Origin: Oscillospiraceae bacterium
GTDB lineage: Bacteria; Bacillota; Clostridia; Oscillospirales; UBA929
Assembly (NCBI GenBank): GCA_009782215.1
Contig: WRKO01000002.1
Coordinates: 47,850-111,849 of the forward strand
DNA: 64,000 nucleotides
Reading direction: 5' to 3'
Shown one piece after another: positions 46,467 through 54,212 of the stretch (the stretch's first letter is position 1; the number at the start of each line of letters is the position of its first letter). The position numbers and the translations under genes are program-made. The notes beneath the pieces are model-generated. The model had not been told where the DNA came from, ran no database searches, and worked only from the letters and a program-made list of their open reading frames with translations.

Positions 46467-46808
46467 TTGCGTGTAGCCGTTGTCGGCTCGCGGTCGCTGG
46501 ACGGCCGCTGTTACGGGATACTGACGGAGCATATGCCGTCTGGCGCGAGCGAAATCATCAGCGGCGGCGCGGTCGGCGTCGATCGGCTCGCCGAGCGCTA
46601 CGCGCTGGAGCGCGGCCTGCCCCTGACCGTCATCCGCCCCGATTACAAAACCTATGACCGTCAGGCGCCGCTCATCCGCAACACCCAAATCGTCGCCGAA
46701 AGCGACTTCACCCTCGTCCTCTGGGACGGCTTTTCCCGCGGCTCGCTGAATGTTATTATGACCTGCATCCGTACAAATAAACCCTTTAAGGTTTTGCTGG
46801 TGAAGTGA
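46467..46808 (+). CDS. Small SLOG-domain (DprA/Smf-like) protein
   Basis: This 113-residue protein shows a minimal Rossmann-like SLOG fold: RVAVVGSRSLDG at the start, IISGGAVGVDRLAERYA in the middle and LVLWDGFSRGS later. SLOG proteins bind nucleotides or nucleotide-derived ligands; the role here is unknown. The start is TTG at 46467 after GGGAGGGATGAGCC. A TATAAT at 46434-46439 is a likely -10. It stands alone and is divergent from spoIVB. Confidence 0.75.
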   Translation: MRVAVVGSRSLDGRCYGILTEHMPSGASEIISGGAVGVDRLAERYALERGLPLTVIRPDYKTYDRQAPLIRNTQIVAESDFTLVLWDGFSRGSLNVIMTCIRTNKPFKVLLVK

Positions 46809-46817
46809 ATTTTTCAC

Positions 46818-46847
46818 AAAAAAACACCCCGCCCTCGGGCGGGGTGT
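46818..46847 (-). terminator. Intrinsic terminator of the SLH protein gene
   Basis: An 11-bp GC-rich hairpin (ACACCCCGCCC with GGGCGGGGTGT, 46824-46847) is followed on the minus strand by a T-run. It lies after the repeat element that ends the SLH gene. Confidence 0.8.
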
Positions 46848-46850
46848 CCT

Positions 46851-46920
46851 GTAGGGGCGGCATATATGCCGCCCGCGGACACGGCGGGGTTTGCGGCGGA
46901 CGCGCAATGCGCGTCCCTAC
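46851..46920. repeat. Palindromic intergenic repeat with GTAGGG/CCCTAC ends
   Basis: This 70-base element has inverted ends GTAGGG and CCCTAC. It holds two internal hairpins, GGGCGGCATATATGCCGCCC (46855-46874) and GGACGCGCAATGCGCGTCC (46898-46916). Elements of this form are dispersed in many clostridial genomes. It overlaps the last codon of the SLH protein gene and supplies its TAG stop. Confidence 0.7.
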
Positions 46921-48119
46921 GGTAATTCGTCCGGTTCGATGTTGTTGAAGGTGATGATGCTCTCTTGCCGGGTGTATGAAATCGTCGGGTTGAAGTTGGT
47001 GCCGTCGCCGGACATGATGCCGTGAGCGCGGACGAAGTTGATACCGGGCTGCGCCCAGCCTACGGTTGCGCTCAAATCGGCGAAGTCGGCGGTCGGGGGA
47101 TTGTTGGTATCCGCGCCGATAGCGCGGCAGGTGTTCATTATCATCGTCGCCGCCTCTTGGCGCGTGAAATCCCCGTTCGGGTTGAACTGTCCGGGGACGT
47201 CAGCCGTCGGCGCGACCGCCCCTGCCGTAATCCCCAGCCTGTACGCCGCCAGAATGTTGGCATCGGTCGTGTCGCCGAACGTCAGCCCCGCCCGTTCGGG
47301 AAGTCCGTGCGCCGCGACAATCGCGTCAAGGTCGGTTTCGCCCAGCGCGTATTTGACCCACTCCACCGCCATCCGCGCAAACTCTTGGCGGGTGATGGTG
47401 TCGGTGTAGTCGCCCTGTATGTCCTCGGGCACGAAGCCCTTGGCCAGCGCGGAGATGATATGGTCTTTCGCCCATGTGTCGGCGCTGTCTAGGGGGTCAG
47501 TGGGCGGCGGGGGCGGTGACGCGGACGCTCCCTCGAAAAGGCCGTTCAGGCAAATGACCGTCACGGTAGGGGCAATGGTAAGCGCGCCCTCTCTGAATTG
47601 ACGGTTTAGGGTAAAATACTGATGTTCACCGGGGTCGGTCACATTCAAGGTCAAGGTGCCGTTGCCGACGATGCTGACGTTTACATTGGCGTCTATGCCT
47701 ATCGGGTCGAGACCCCCGCCTACCTTTGTAAAATAGTTTTCGCCCACGATATGAAGGGTCACTTCAGCCGGGTCGTCCCCGATGTTGAACTCTCGGGCTC
47801 TGGCCATCCATAATATGCTTCTTTCTGATTGCAAATTGGCATTGTCAAACGTAACGGAAAGGCTTCCCGTTGTACTCAGCAGCGGACGGCCTTGATGGAC
47901 GTCGGTTAAGCCGCTCGTCCCCGTGACAACGTATTGATAGAAGTCCAAAGCTCCAAACCCGGAGTACCCGTCGAGGTCGTACGTCAAATAATGTCTCTGT
48001 GGGTCGCTGAAATCCAGTACCCCGTCGGCAGGATTCCAGTAAGCCGACACAGGGAGCCCCATTGACGCAATCAGCGCCAACGCGAGTGCGAGCGCGAGGA
48101 ATCTTTTTATGCTTTTCAT
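46917..48119 (-). CDS. Secreted protein with S-layer homology domains
   Basis: This 400-residue protein has a signal peptide (MKSIKRFLALALALALIASMG...SA), an N-terminal beta-rich region (about 30-205, with NVSIVGNGTLTLNV) and three SLH modules (about 215-395) with FTRQEAATMIMNT, TRQEFARMAVEW and YTRQESIITF. SLH modules bind pyruvylated secondary cell-wall polymer, so it should be displayed on the cell surface. The gene has its own consensus promoter. Its stop codon is provided by the palindromic repeat, so a few C-terminal residues may have been lost. Confidence 0.85.
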   Translation of the reverse strand: MKSIKRFLALALALALIASMGLPVSAYWNPADGVLDFSDPQRHYLTYDLDGYSGFGALDFYQYVVTGTSGLTDVHQGRPLLSTTGSLSVTFDNANLQSERSILWMARAREFNIGDDPAEVTLHIVGENYFTKVGGGLDPIGIDANVNVSIVGNGTLTLNVTDPGEHQYFTLNRQFREGALTIAPTVTVICLNGLFEGASASPPPPPTDPLDSADTWAKDHIISALAKGFVPEDIQGDYTDTITRQEFARMAVEWVKYALGETDLDAIVAAHGLPERAGLTFGDTTDANILAAYRLGITAGAVAPTADVPGQFNPNGDFTRQEAATMIMNTCRAIGADTNNPPTADFADLSATVGWAQPGINFVRAHGIMSGDGTNFNPTISYTRQESIITFNNIEPDELP

Positions 48120-48172
48120 GTTGAAAACACCTCTTTCATTATTTTTAGGGGCTTGAGCACAAGCCTGCTCCC

Positions 48173-48202
48173 ATTATATACCATCTTCCCCAGAACTGTC
48201 AA
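48173..48202 (-). promoter_or_regulatory. Promoter of the SLH protein gene
   Basis: On the minus strand TTGACA (48197-48202) and TATAAT (48173-48178) are 18 bases apart, about 50 bases before the start codon. Confidence 0.8.
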
Positions 48203-48218
48203 GAATTTTTTTCGCCGC

Positions 48219-48246
48219 AAAAAACCCCCCGCCCTCCGGGCGGGGG
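48219..48246 (-). terminator. Intrinsic terminator after the hicB-like gene
   Basis: A GC-rich hairpin (48226-48246) is followed on the minus strand by six T residues (48219-48224). It closes the thiT-HAD-hicB transcription unit just before the SLH promoter. Confidence 0.8.
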
Positions 48247-48254
48247 ACGGGGCT

Positions 48255-48464
48255 TCAGGCAAATTTCAATCTTCCGCGGGGCTCGGGGACACTTCTCCCG
48301 ATTGATTTCGCCGTCTCAATCCACTCTCCGATAACAATATCGAGGGTTTCAAGCGCCTGCCGCTGCGTTTGGCCGTCCGCGAAGCAGCCCGGAAGCTCCG
48401 GCACCTCCGCGATGAAAGCGTCGTCCTCCCTGCTCCAGTATAAGATGATTTCGTACTTATACAT
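48255..48464 (-). CDS. HicB-like antitoxin family protein
   Basis: This 69-residue protein has the HicB core: YEIILYWSREDDAFIAEVPELPGCFADGQTQRQAL with the partial RNase-H-like fold. HicB proteins neutralise the HicA mRNA interferase, but no hicA is adjacent and no DNA-binding domain is present. It may be a solitary HicB or a remnant of a broken module. A ribosome site of the type GGGGGATGAG precedes the ATG, which overlaps the end of a tiny upstream frame. Confidence 0.75.
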   Translation of the reverse strand: MYKYEIILYWSREDDAFIAEVPELPGCFADGQTQRQALETLDIVIGEWIETAKSIGRSVPEPRGRLKFA

Positions 48465-48552
48465 TCAGCTCATCCCCCAATTTATATTGAATAATAATGT
48501 TCCTGATGTGCTTCATCTGATAGGCCTTAGTCTTTCCTGTAAAGCCCCTCAC
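48457..48552 (-). CDS. Possible 31-residue small protein between the HAD phosphatase and hicB
   Basis: A GTG at 48552 overlaps the stop of the phosphatase gene (GTGA) and has GGAGG about 10 bases upstream. The frame gives a basic peptide (with KHIRNIIIQYKLGDELNV) and ends 8 bases inside hicB. Overlap at both ends suggests coupled translation; it could equally be a degraded partner gene. No family recognised. Confidence 0.3.
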   Translation of the reverse strand: MRGFTGKTKAYQMKHIRNIIIQYKLGDELNV

Positions 48553-49358
48553 CCGTACCGTTCCTCCAAAAACCGCACGACGGCCGCCAGCGCGTCTTGG
48601 TCGCAGCCGGGGACGATGCGCGTCGCGGCGGCGCGGGCTTCTGCGGTTGCGGACGCGGGGGCGAAGGACTCGAAGGCGCGGAGCATTCCGAGGTCGTTGC
48701 CGGCGTCGCCGACGGTGTAAATGTTTTGCCGCTCAACGCGCAGCATCCGCGCAAGCGTCTGAACGCCCGCGGCCTTGTCAACGCCGGCGTTTTGCATTTC
48801 CAGCAGGCACGGGGCGGAGAATAAAAAGGAAAACGTCTCCCCCCATTTGGGGACGGCGTACGCGGCGACGGCTTGCAGCGTCTCCGGCTCGTCCACCAGC
48901 AATATCTTGAGCCACGGCGCCGGCGCTTGGCGCAAATCGCCGATTTTTTCGCAAACGCACCGCACCGCGTTCATATGAACCTCATTCCAGCGGTTATAGT
49001 CCAGTATCCAAACGCGGTCGGGCCGGTGAAGCTCCGTCCCCAGCCCGGGAAAGCGCGCGCGGATATCGGCAAGGGCTTCTTCAAACGGCCCCGCCAGCCA
49101 TTCGGCGTGCAGCTCGCGCCCTGCCTGATAATCGTAGATATACGCGCCGTTGGAAAGGACGGCGGGCGCCGTCAGCGGCAGCAGCGGGCGCAGGACGGCG
49201 GTTCCCGCGAGGCTGCGCCCGGTGGCGACGGTAAACAGCCCGCCCCGCGCAACGAACGATTCCAGCGCGCTTTTGACCGGCGCCGTCATCTCGTGCCTAT
49301 GGTTGAGCAGCGTGCCGTCTATGTCGGACGCGAGCAAAACGCCGTCGAAGACGCCCAA
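48549..49358 (-). CDS. Cof-type HAD-superfamily phosphatase
   Basis: This 269-residue protein has HAD motif I in LLASDIDGTLLN, motif II in FTVATGRS, a C2-type cap in the middle, motif III lysine near VDKAAGVQTL, and motif IV in TVGDAGNDLGMLRAF. These enzymes dephosphorylate sugar phosphates, flavin or pyridoxal phosphates; some hydrolyse thiamine pyrimidine intermediates. It lies 4 bases after thiT and so shares the TPP riboswitch transcript, which makes a role in thiamine phosphate metabolism possible but unproven. Confidence 0.88.
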   Translation of the reverse strand: MGVFDGVLLASDIDGTLLNHRHEMTAPVKSALESFVARGGLFTVATGRSLAGTAVLRPLLPLTAPAVLSNGAYIYDYQAGRELHAEWLAGPFEEALADIRARFPGLGTELHRPDRVWILDYNRWNEVHMNAVRCVCEKIGDLRQAPAPWLKILLVDEPETLQAVAAYAVPKWGETFSFLFSAPCLLEMQNAGVDKAAGVQTLARMLRVERQNIYTVGDAGNDLGMLRAFESFAPASATAEARAAATRIVPGCDQDALAAVVRFLEERYG

Positions 49359-49362
49359 GAAA

Positions 49363-49923
49363 TCACCCCTGCCGAGCGAAAATCGTTTTGTCGTAACGCA
49401 TCAGGGACACGGCCGCCACCATGCAAACGAGCAGCTCTATCCCCATATACGACCCGTTGTATGTAAAGGAGTACAGCCAAACGGGCGTGCCTTCCGGGGC
49501 GTAGACGCCCCATATCAGGATACCCGACGCAAAATGGCAGAGAAACCGCAGGGCTATACAGACCGGCACGGCATAGAGGGCGCCGTTTTTCACCTTCCCG
49601 AAAACCCCCGACAACCCCAAAACGCTAAACGCGACGACATAGTCCAGCAGCACAACCATGACGAAATACAAAAGCGTTTCCGTCGGCGGCGGATAAAAGC
49701 CCTGAAGCATTTGCAGGCAGGCGTAGACCAGCGCGCCGCCCAGCCCCCACGCGGGCCCCCGGCGGATGCCGATGAGCAGGATAAACAGCATGGACGCGGG
49801 CGTAACGGAGCCTCCATACGCCCATCTGGCGAACTGAAAATAGCTGAGGACGAAACCGATGGCGACAAGGACGGCGGCTTCCACCATCGCGTGGGTGTGG
49901 CCGCGGGGCTTTGCTTTTTCCAT
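49363..49923 (-). CDS. thiT: Thiamine ECF transporter S component
   Basis: This 186-residue membrane protein with about six helices matches ThiT, the substrate-binding unit of an energy-coupling-factor transporter. The conserved C-terminal part reads RFLCHFASGILIWGVYAPEG and WLYSFTYNGSYM, as in the thiamine pocket of ThiT. A TPP riboswitch directly upstream supports thiamine as substrate. The ATPase and T subunits are not in the window and are probably shared. The ribosome site is GGAGGTG. Confidence 0.92.
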   Translation of the reverse strand: MEKAKPRGHTHAMVEAAVLVAIGFVLSYFQFARWAYGGSVTPASMLFILLIGIRRGPAWGLGGALVYACLQMLQGFYPPPTETLLYFVMVVLLDYVVAFSVLGLSGVFGKVKNGALYAVPVCIALRFLCHFASGILIWGVYAPEGTPVWLYSFTYNGSYMGIELLVCMVAAVSLMRYDKTIFARQG

Positions 49924-49971
49924 AAAAACGCACCTCCAAATCGTTAAAATGGGGGTGTCTTCACAGTAGTC

Positions 49972-50076
49972 CTTATCGTCCCGACGGCGGCATTATCCGC
50001 TTCCGGTCATAAGGGTTTAGCGCGGCGTTTCGCGCCCTCTCAGCCGCCTGACGGCAGCACCCCATTCTACGTTAAG
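49972..50076 (-). promoter_or_regulatory. TPP (thi-box) riboswitch
   Basis: The minus strand carries the thi-box features: P1 (50069-50076 with 49972-49979), GGGGTGC, the invariant CTGAGA (50038-50043) and the pyrophosphate-side segment ACCGGA...GCGGATAATGCCGCCGTCGGGA. Downstream, CACCCCC (49951-49957) can pair with the thiT ribosome site GGAGGTG (49931-49937) and there is no T-run, which suggests that it blocks translation when TPP is bound. Confidence 0.93.
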
Positions 50077-50077
50077 C

Positions 50078-50106
50078 AGTATACCGCAAAATTCAGCGGT
50101 TGTCAA
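50078..50106 (-). promoter_or_regulatory. Promoter of thiT
   Basis: On the minus strand TTGACA (50101-50106) and TATACT (50078-50083) are 17 bases apart. Transcription would start right at the 5' end of the TPP riboswitch. Confidence 0.85.
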
Positions 50107-50128
50107 GACATGGATTTTATGGTATGAT
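50100..50128 (+). promoter_or_regulatory. Divergent promoter of the ECF-kinase pair
   Basis: TTGTCA (50100-50105) and TATGAT (50123-50128) are 17 bases apart on the plus strand. The -35 box shares five bases with the -35 of thiT on the other strand. Confidence 0.65.
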
Positions 50129-50151
50129 ACAGCGGCATGGGAGGTGTCGTG

Positions 50152-50703
50152 ATGGAGAAAAAGAGAGGGTTTATCGCGCCCACCGATATTGTGCAGGTGG
50201 GCGTGTTCGCCGCGATTGTATACGGCGGGATGTGGCTTCGCATCCAAATCCCCGCCCCGGTCGGCTTCACGGCCGTCAACCTCGGCAATATCTTCGTTCT
50301 GATGGCGGGGCTGATGCTCGGCCCGGTAAAGGGCGGTCTGGCGGCGGGCATCGGCGGGATGGTCTTCAACCTGACCCATCCCATCCTGATTGCCTATTGG
50401 CCCTTCACGCTGGTTTTCCGCTTTGCCCACGCTTTTGTGTGCGGGCTGGTGTCCGCGCGCGGGGGCAAGATGGCGCGGATGACCGCCGCCGCGGCGGCGG
50501 GACAGCTCACCTACATCACGCTGTATCTCTCGCAGGTATTTTTCTGGGACGGCGTCGTCGTAAAGGGTCTGTACCCGGCCGAGGCGTGGATATCGCTGGC
50601 CACCCCCGCCGTCACAACGCTGATAAACGGCGTCATTGCCGTAACCGTAGCCGCGCCGCTGACGCTGGCGCTGCAAAAAGCGCTGGGCAGGAGGAGAACA
50701 TAA
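50152..50703 (+). CDS. ECF transporter S component, substrate unknown
   Basis: This 183-residue membrane protein with about six helices has the general ECF S-component layout ([40 protein letters not shown]). The ATG at 50152 follows GGGAGGTG; the ATG at 50137 overlaps that ribosome site and is rejected. Its stop overlaps the start of an FGGY sugar kinase (TAATG), so the two are coupled. This suggests import of a sugar or polyol-like compound that is then phosphorylated. It belongs to the less characterised S components, not to ThiT, BioY or RibU as far as can be judged. Confidence 0.8.
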   Translation: MEKKRGFIAPTDIVQVGVFAAIVYGGMWLRIQIPAPVGFTAVNLGNIFVLMAGLMLGPVKGGLAAGIGGMVFNLTHPILIAYWPFTLVFRFAHAFVCGLVSARGGKMARMTAAAAAGQLTYITLYLSQVFFWDGVVVKGLYPAEAWISLATPAVTTLINGVIAVTVAAPLTLALQKALGRRRT

Positions 50704-52265
50704 TGGGGCTTTATCTCGGCATTGAGCTGGGCTCGACGCGCATCAAGGCGGTGCTGATTGACCAATCCTTCGCCCCCGTGGCGTCGGGCGCGCACAGATG
50801 GGAAAATCTTTTTGAGGACGGGTATTGGACATACCGCCTTGAGGACGCGTGGACGGGCATACAATCCGCGTACGCCGAGCTGGCGGCGGACTATCTGAAT
50901 ACAACCGGCCAGCCGCTGACGGAGCTGGACGGCATGGGCGTCTCCGCGATGATGCACGGCTATCTTCCGTTTGACGGCGGCGGGCGGCAGCTTGCCCCCT
51001 TCCGCACATGGCGCAACACCTCCACCGAACAGGCGGCCGGCGTCCTCTCCGAGGCGTTTGCGTTCAACCTTCCGCAGCGGTGGAGCGCGGCGCACCTGTA
51101 TCAGGCGTTCCTCAATAAAGAACCGCATGTCCGCGACCTCTCGTTCCTCACCACGCTGGCGGGGTATGTGCATTGGACGCTGACCGGACAGAAGGCCGCC
51201 GGGATGAACGAGGCGTCGGGCATGATGCCGCTCTGCGGCGATACCTACGACGCGGCGATGGCGTCGCGCTTTGAGGCGCTGTCTGGCCTGCGGATCACGG
51301 AGTTCCTGCCCAAGGTGCTGAGCGCGGGCGAACGCGCGGGGACGCTGACCGCGGAGGGCGCGAGGCTGATTGACCCGACGGGAACGCTCCGCCCCGGCGT
51401 GCCTCTTTGCCCGCCCGAGGGCGACGCCGGCACCGGCATGGCCGCCACCAACAGCGTCAGGGCGCGCACGGGAAACGTGTCGGCGGGAACGTCGATTTTC
51501 GCGAATATCGTGCTGGACAAGCCCCTGTCCGCGTTTTACCCGGAAATAGACGTCATGGCGTCCCCCTCGGGGCGCCCGTCCGCCTGCGTCCACAGCAACA
51601 ACTGCGCCTCCGATGTAGACGCGTGGATTGGCCTGTTTGCCGAGGCTTTCGGCCTGATGGGCGCGGAGCTTGAGCTGCCGGAGCTGTACAATCGCCTCTT
51701 TCTCAAGGCGCTGGAGGGCGACGCCGACGGCGGCGGCCTGTTTAACTGCAATTACGTCTCCGGCGAGCATATGACCGGCTTTGACCAAGGCGTCCCGCTG
51801 TTCGCCCGTCCGCCGGACAGCCGTTTCACGCTGGCAAACTTCATGCGCACCCACCTGTTTTCCGCGATGACCTCGCTGACGGCCGGGATGGAACTGCTGG
51901 CCTCGCGGGAAGGGGTGCGCCCCGAGCTTCTCACCGGACACGGCGGCCTGTTCAAGACCGACAAAGCGGCGCAGACCCTGATGGCGGGCGCTTTGGGCAT
52001 CCCGGTGGCCGTCACGGAAACGGCGGGCGAGGGCGGCGCGTGGGGCATCGCGCTGCTGGCGGCGTATATGTCGCTGAAGCGCGCCGGCGAAACGCTTGAG
52101 GACTTCCTTGAGAGCCGGGTGTTTGCCGCCGGCCGCCAAACCGTCGTCCGGCCCGACCCCCGCGACGCCGAAGGCTTCCAAGCCTTTTTCGCCCGCCACA
52201 AAACCGGCCTCGCCATCGAACGCGCCGCCGTTGACGCTTTTATGAAAACCCCCGGCCGGCCTTGA
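50703..52265 (+). CDS. FGGY-family carbohydrate kinase
   Basis: This 520-residue kinase has the N-terminal ATPase phosphate motif [16 protein letters not shown] and the C-terminal nucleotide motif ([19 protein letters not shown]). The segment [15 protein letters not shown] resembles the substrate side of xylulokinase-like enzymes. The family phosphorylates pentuloses, glycerol and related polyols; the exact substrate cannot be told. Its start overlaps the stop of the ECF S component. Confidence 0.88.
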   Translation: MGLYLGIELGSTRIKAVLIDQSFAPVASGAHRWENLFEDGYWTYRLEDAWTGIQSAYAELAADYLNTTGQPLTELDGMGVSAMMHGYLPFDGGGRQLAPFRTWRNTSTEQAAGVLSEAFAFNLPQRWSAAHLYQAFLNKEPHVRDLSFLTTLAGYVHWTLTGQKAAGMNEASGMMPLCGDTYDAAMASRFEALSGLRITEFLPKVLSAGERAGTLTAEGARLIDPTGTLRPGVPLCPPEGDAGTGMAATNSVRARTGNVSAGTSIFANIVLDKPLSAFYPEIDVMASPSGRPSACVHSNNCASDVDAWIGLFAEAFGLMGAELELPELYNRLFLKALEGDADGGGLFNCNYVSGEHMTGFDQGVPLFARPPDSRFTLANFMRTHLFSAMTSLTAGMELLASREGVRPELLTGHGGLFKTDKAAQTLMAGALGIPVAVTETAGEGGAWGIALLAAYMSLKRAGETLEDFLESRVFAAGRQTVVRPDPRDAEGFQAFFARHKTGLAIERAAVDAFMKTPGRP

Positions 52266-52290
52266 AAACAGACGGAAACTATGGTATAAT
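52262..52290 (+). promoter_or_regulatory. Promoter of the Rrf2 regulator and ridA
   Basis: TTGAAA (52262-52267) and a perfect TATAAT (52285-52290) are 17 bases apart. The -35 overlaps the last codons of the kinase gene. Confidence 0.7.
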
Positions 52291-52323
52291 AGGGATATAT
52301 TCTAAGACGTGCGGGTGGTGCGG

Positions 52324-52758
52324 ATGAAAATCTCTACCAAAGGGCGGTACGCGCTTCGGATGCTGCTGGACTTAGCGGAGCATAGGGACAGGGGCTTTAT
52401 TTCGCTGAAAGAAATCGCCCTCCGGCAGGAAATTTCCAAGCAGTATTTAGAGCAAATCGTCTCCCTGCTCCACACGTCCGACTTTCTCCGCGCCAGCCGC
52501 GGCAAGCAGGGCGGATATATGCTGGCAAAGGCCCCGGATCAATATACCGTAGGCCAGATTTTACGCGTGACGGAGGGCAGCCTCGCGCCGGTCGCCTGCT
52601 TGGAGGACGATGTCAGCCAATGCGCCCGCGCCGGGGACTGCAAGACGCTTCCCGTGTGGACGGGCCTATACAAGGTCGTCAACGGGTATCTGGACGGCGT
52701 CACCTTGCAGGACATGCTTGACTGTTACGCGAAGGGCGCGGACAGCTATATGATTTAA
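52324..52758 (+). CDS. Rrf2-family transcriptional regulator (IscR/CymR-like)
   Basis: This 144-residue DNA-binding protein starts MKISTKGRYALRMLLDLAEH, the typical Rrf2 winged helix, followed by QEISKQYLEQIVSLL. Three cysteines in the pattern ACLEDDVSQCARAGDCKTL fit the cluster-binding loop of IscR-type members, so an iron-sulfur or redox sensing role is likely. CymR-type cysteine regulation is the alternative. The ATG at 52324 is preferred over one five codons earlier. ridA follows 13 bases later. Confidence 0.88.
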   Translation: MKISTKGRYALRMLLDLAEHRDRGFISLKEIALRQEISKQYLEQIVSLLHTSDFLRASRGKQGGYMLAKAPDQYTVGQILRVTEGSLAPVACLEDDVSQCARAGDCKTLPVWTGLYKVVNGYLDGVTLQDMLDCYAKGADSYMI

Positions 52759-52771
52759 GGAGGCTACCTTC

Positions 52772-53149
52772 ATGCGCATCGTATCCACCGACGCGGCGCC
52801 GTCCGCGATAGGCCCCTATTCCCAAGCCATCGTCCAAAACGGCATCGTCTACACCTCCGGCCAAATCCCCCTCCTCCCATCCACAGGAGAGTTTGCTGGA
52901 GGCAATATTTCCGAGCAGGCCGAACAGGCCATCAAAAATCTAGCAATGGTGCTGGTTGCAGCCGGCAGCAGCCTAGACCGCGTCATCAAGACCACCTGTT
53001 ACTTGACAAATATGGGCGATTTCGACGCGTTTAACGCGGTTTACGCGCGATATTTCACCGGGAAACCTGCCCGCTCCTGCGTGGCGGCGCTGGCCCTGCC
53101 GAGGGGCGCGGCCGTTGAGATTGAAGCCGTCGCGCTGGTCATAGAATAG
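52772..53149 (+). CDS. ridA: RidA-family enamine/imine deaminase
   Basis: This 125-residue protein has the RidA pattern: SAIGPYSQAI near the start, VYTSGQIPL, and RSCVAALALPRGAAVEIEAVALV with the substrate arginine and glutamate. RidA clears reactive enamines formed by PLP enzymes and protects transaminases. It follows the Rrf2 regulator with an AAGGAGG ribosome site and meets mnmA tail to tail. Confidence 0.93.
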   Translation: MRIVSTDAAPSAIGPYSQAIVQNGIVYTSGQIPLLPSTGEFAGGNISEQAEQAIKNLAMVLVAAGSSLDRVIKTTCYLTNMGDFDAFNAVYARYFTGKPARSCVAALALPRGAAVEIEAVALVIE

Positions 53150-54212
53150 TTCCGCCGCCCACGACGGTATCGCCGTCGTACAGCACCGCCGCCTGACCCT
53201 TGGCAATGGCCCGCTGCGGCTCGTCAAACACGACGCGAACCCTGTCCTCCCCCACCTGCTCCGCCGTGGCCCATTGCTCCGCGTGCTTGTACCGCACCTT
53301 TGCCTTGACCCGTACGGGCGCGTCCGGCTTGTCTCCCGCAATCCAGTTGAATTCGGACGCTTCGAGCGTTTTTGTGTATAGCTCGCCGTCCCCGCCGAGG
53401 GTGACGGTGTTGGCCGCCGTGTCTTTTGACAGCACATACAGCGGCGTTTTGAAGGCAATGCCCAGCCCTTTCCGCTGGCCTATTGTATACCGTATCAAGC
53501 CCTTGTGTCTGCCCAGCACGCCGCCGCGCGCGTCCACAAAGTCGCCGGGTTCGGCCGGCGCGCCGGCGCGCCGCTCGATAAACCCCGCGTAATCGCCGTC
53601 CGGCGCAAAGCAGATGTCCTGACTGTCCCGCTTGTCCGCGTTGACAAACCCTTGCGCGGCGGCGAGGGCGCGTATCTCGGCCTTGGTATAGGCCCCAAGC
53701 GGAAACAGGATATGCGACAACTGCTCCTGCGTCAGGGCGTACAGCACATAGCTCTGGTCTTTGGTTTCATCGGCCGCCTTTTTCAGAAGATATTTTCCTG
53801 TTCGGGCGTCCCGCTCAATCCGCGCGTAATGCCCGGTGACGAGGTAATCCATGTCAAGCTCTTTGGCGCGGCGAAGCAGCTTATCGAATTTGATGTAGCG
53901 GTTGCAGTCTACGCAGGGGTTGGGCGTCTCGCCCTTTTGGTAGGCGCGGACAAACCGCCCGACGACCTGTTTTTTGAAGTCCGGGGCGAAGTTGAAGACA
54001 TAAAAGGGCAGCCCGAGCGAATCGGCCACGCTTCGCGCGTCCTCCGCGCTTTCCAGCGAGCAGCAGACGTCGTCCCCTCCGAGGCCGATATCCCCGTTGC
54101 CGAACAGCTTCATCGTCGCCCCGGCGCAGTCAAAGCCCCGCGTCTTCATCAAATACGCCGCCACCGAGCTGTCCACGCCCCCGCTCATGGCAATCAGAGC
54201 TTTTTGGCTCAT
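53139..54212 (-). CDS. mnmA: tRNA-specific 2-thiouridylase
   Basis: This 357-residue enzyme thiolates U34 of Lys, Glu and Gln tRNAs. It has the PP-loop ALIAMSGGVDSSVAA, the catalytic cysteines in NPCVDCN (about residue 95) and in SQDICFA (about 190), and the C-terminal beta-barrel. The ATG at 54212 overlaps the stop of the GH9 gene (ATGA); the longer frame is a shadow of that gene. Confidence 0.95.
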   Translation of the reverse strand: MSQKALIAMSGGVDSSVAAYLMKTRGFDCAGATMKLFGNGDIGLGGDDVCCSLESAEDARSVADSLGLPFYVFNFAPDFKKQVVGRFVRAYQKGETPNPCVDCNRYIKFDKLLRRAKELDMDYLVTGHYARIERDARTGKYLLKKAADETKDQSYVLYALTQEQLSHILFPLGAYTKAEIRALAAAQGFVNADKRDSQDICFAPDGDYAGFIERRAGAPAEPGDFVDARGGVLGRHKGLIRYTIGQRKGLGIAFKTPLYVLSKDTAANTVTLGGDGELYTKTLEASEFNWIAGDKPDAPVRVKAKVRYKHAEQWATAEQVGEDRVRVVFDEPQRAIAKGQAAVLYDGDTVVGGGTIL

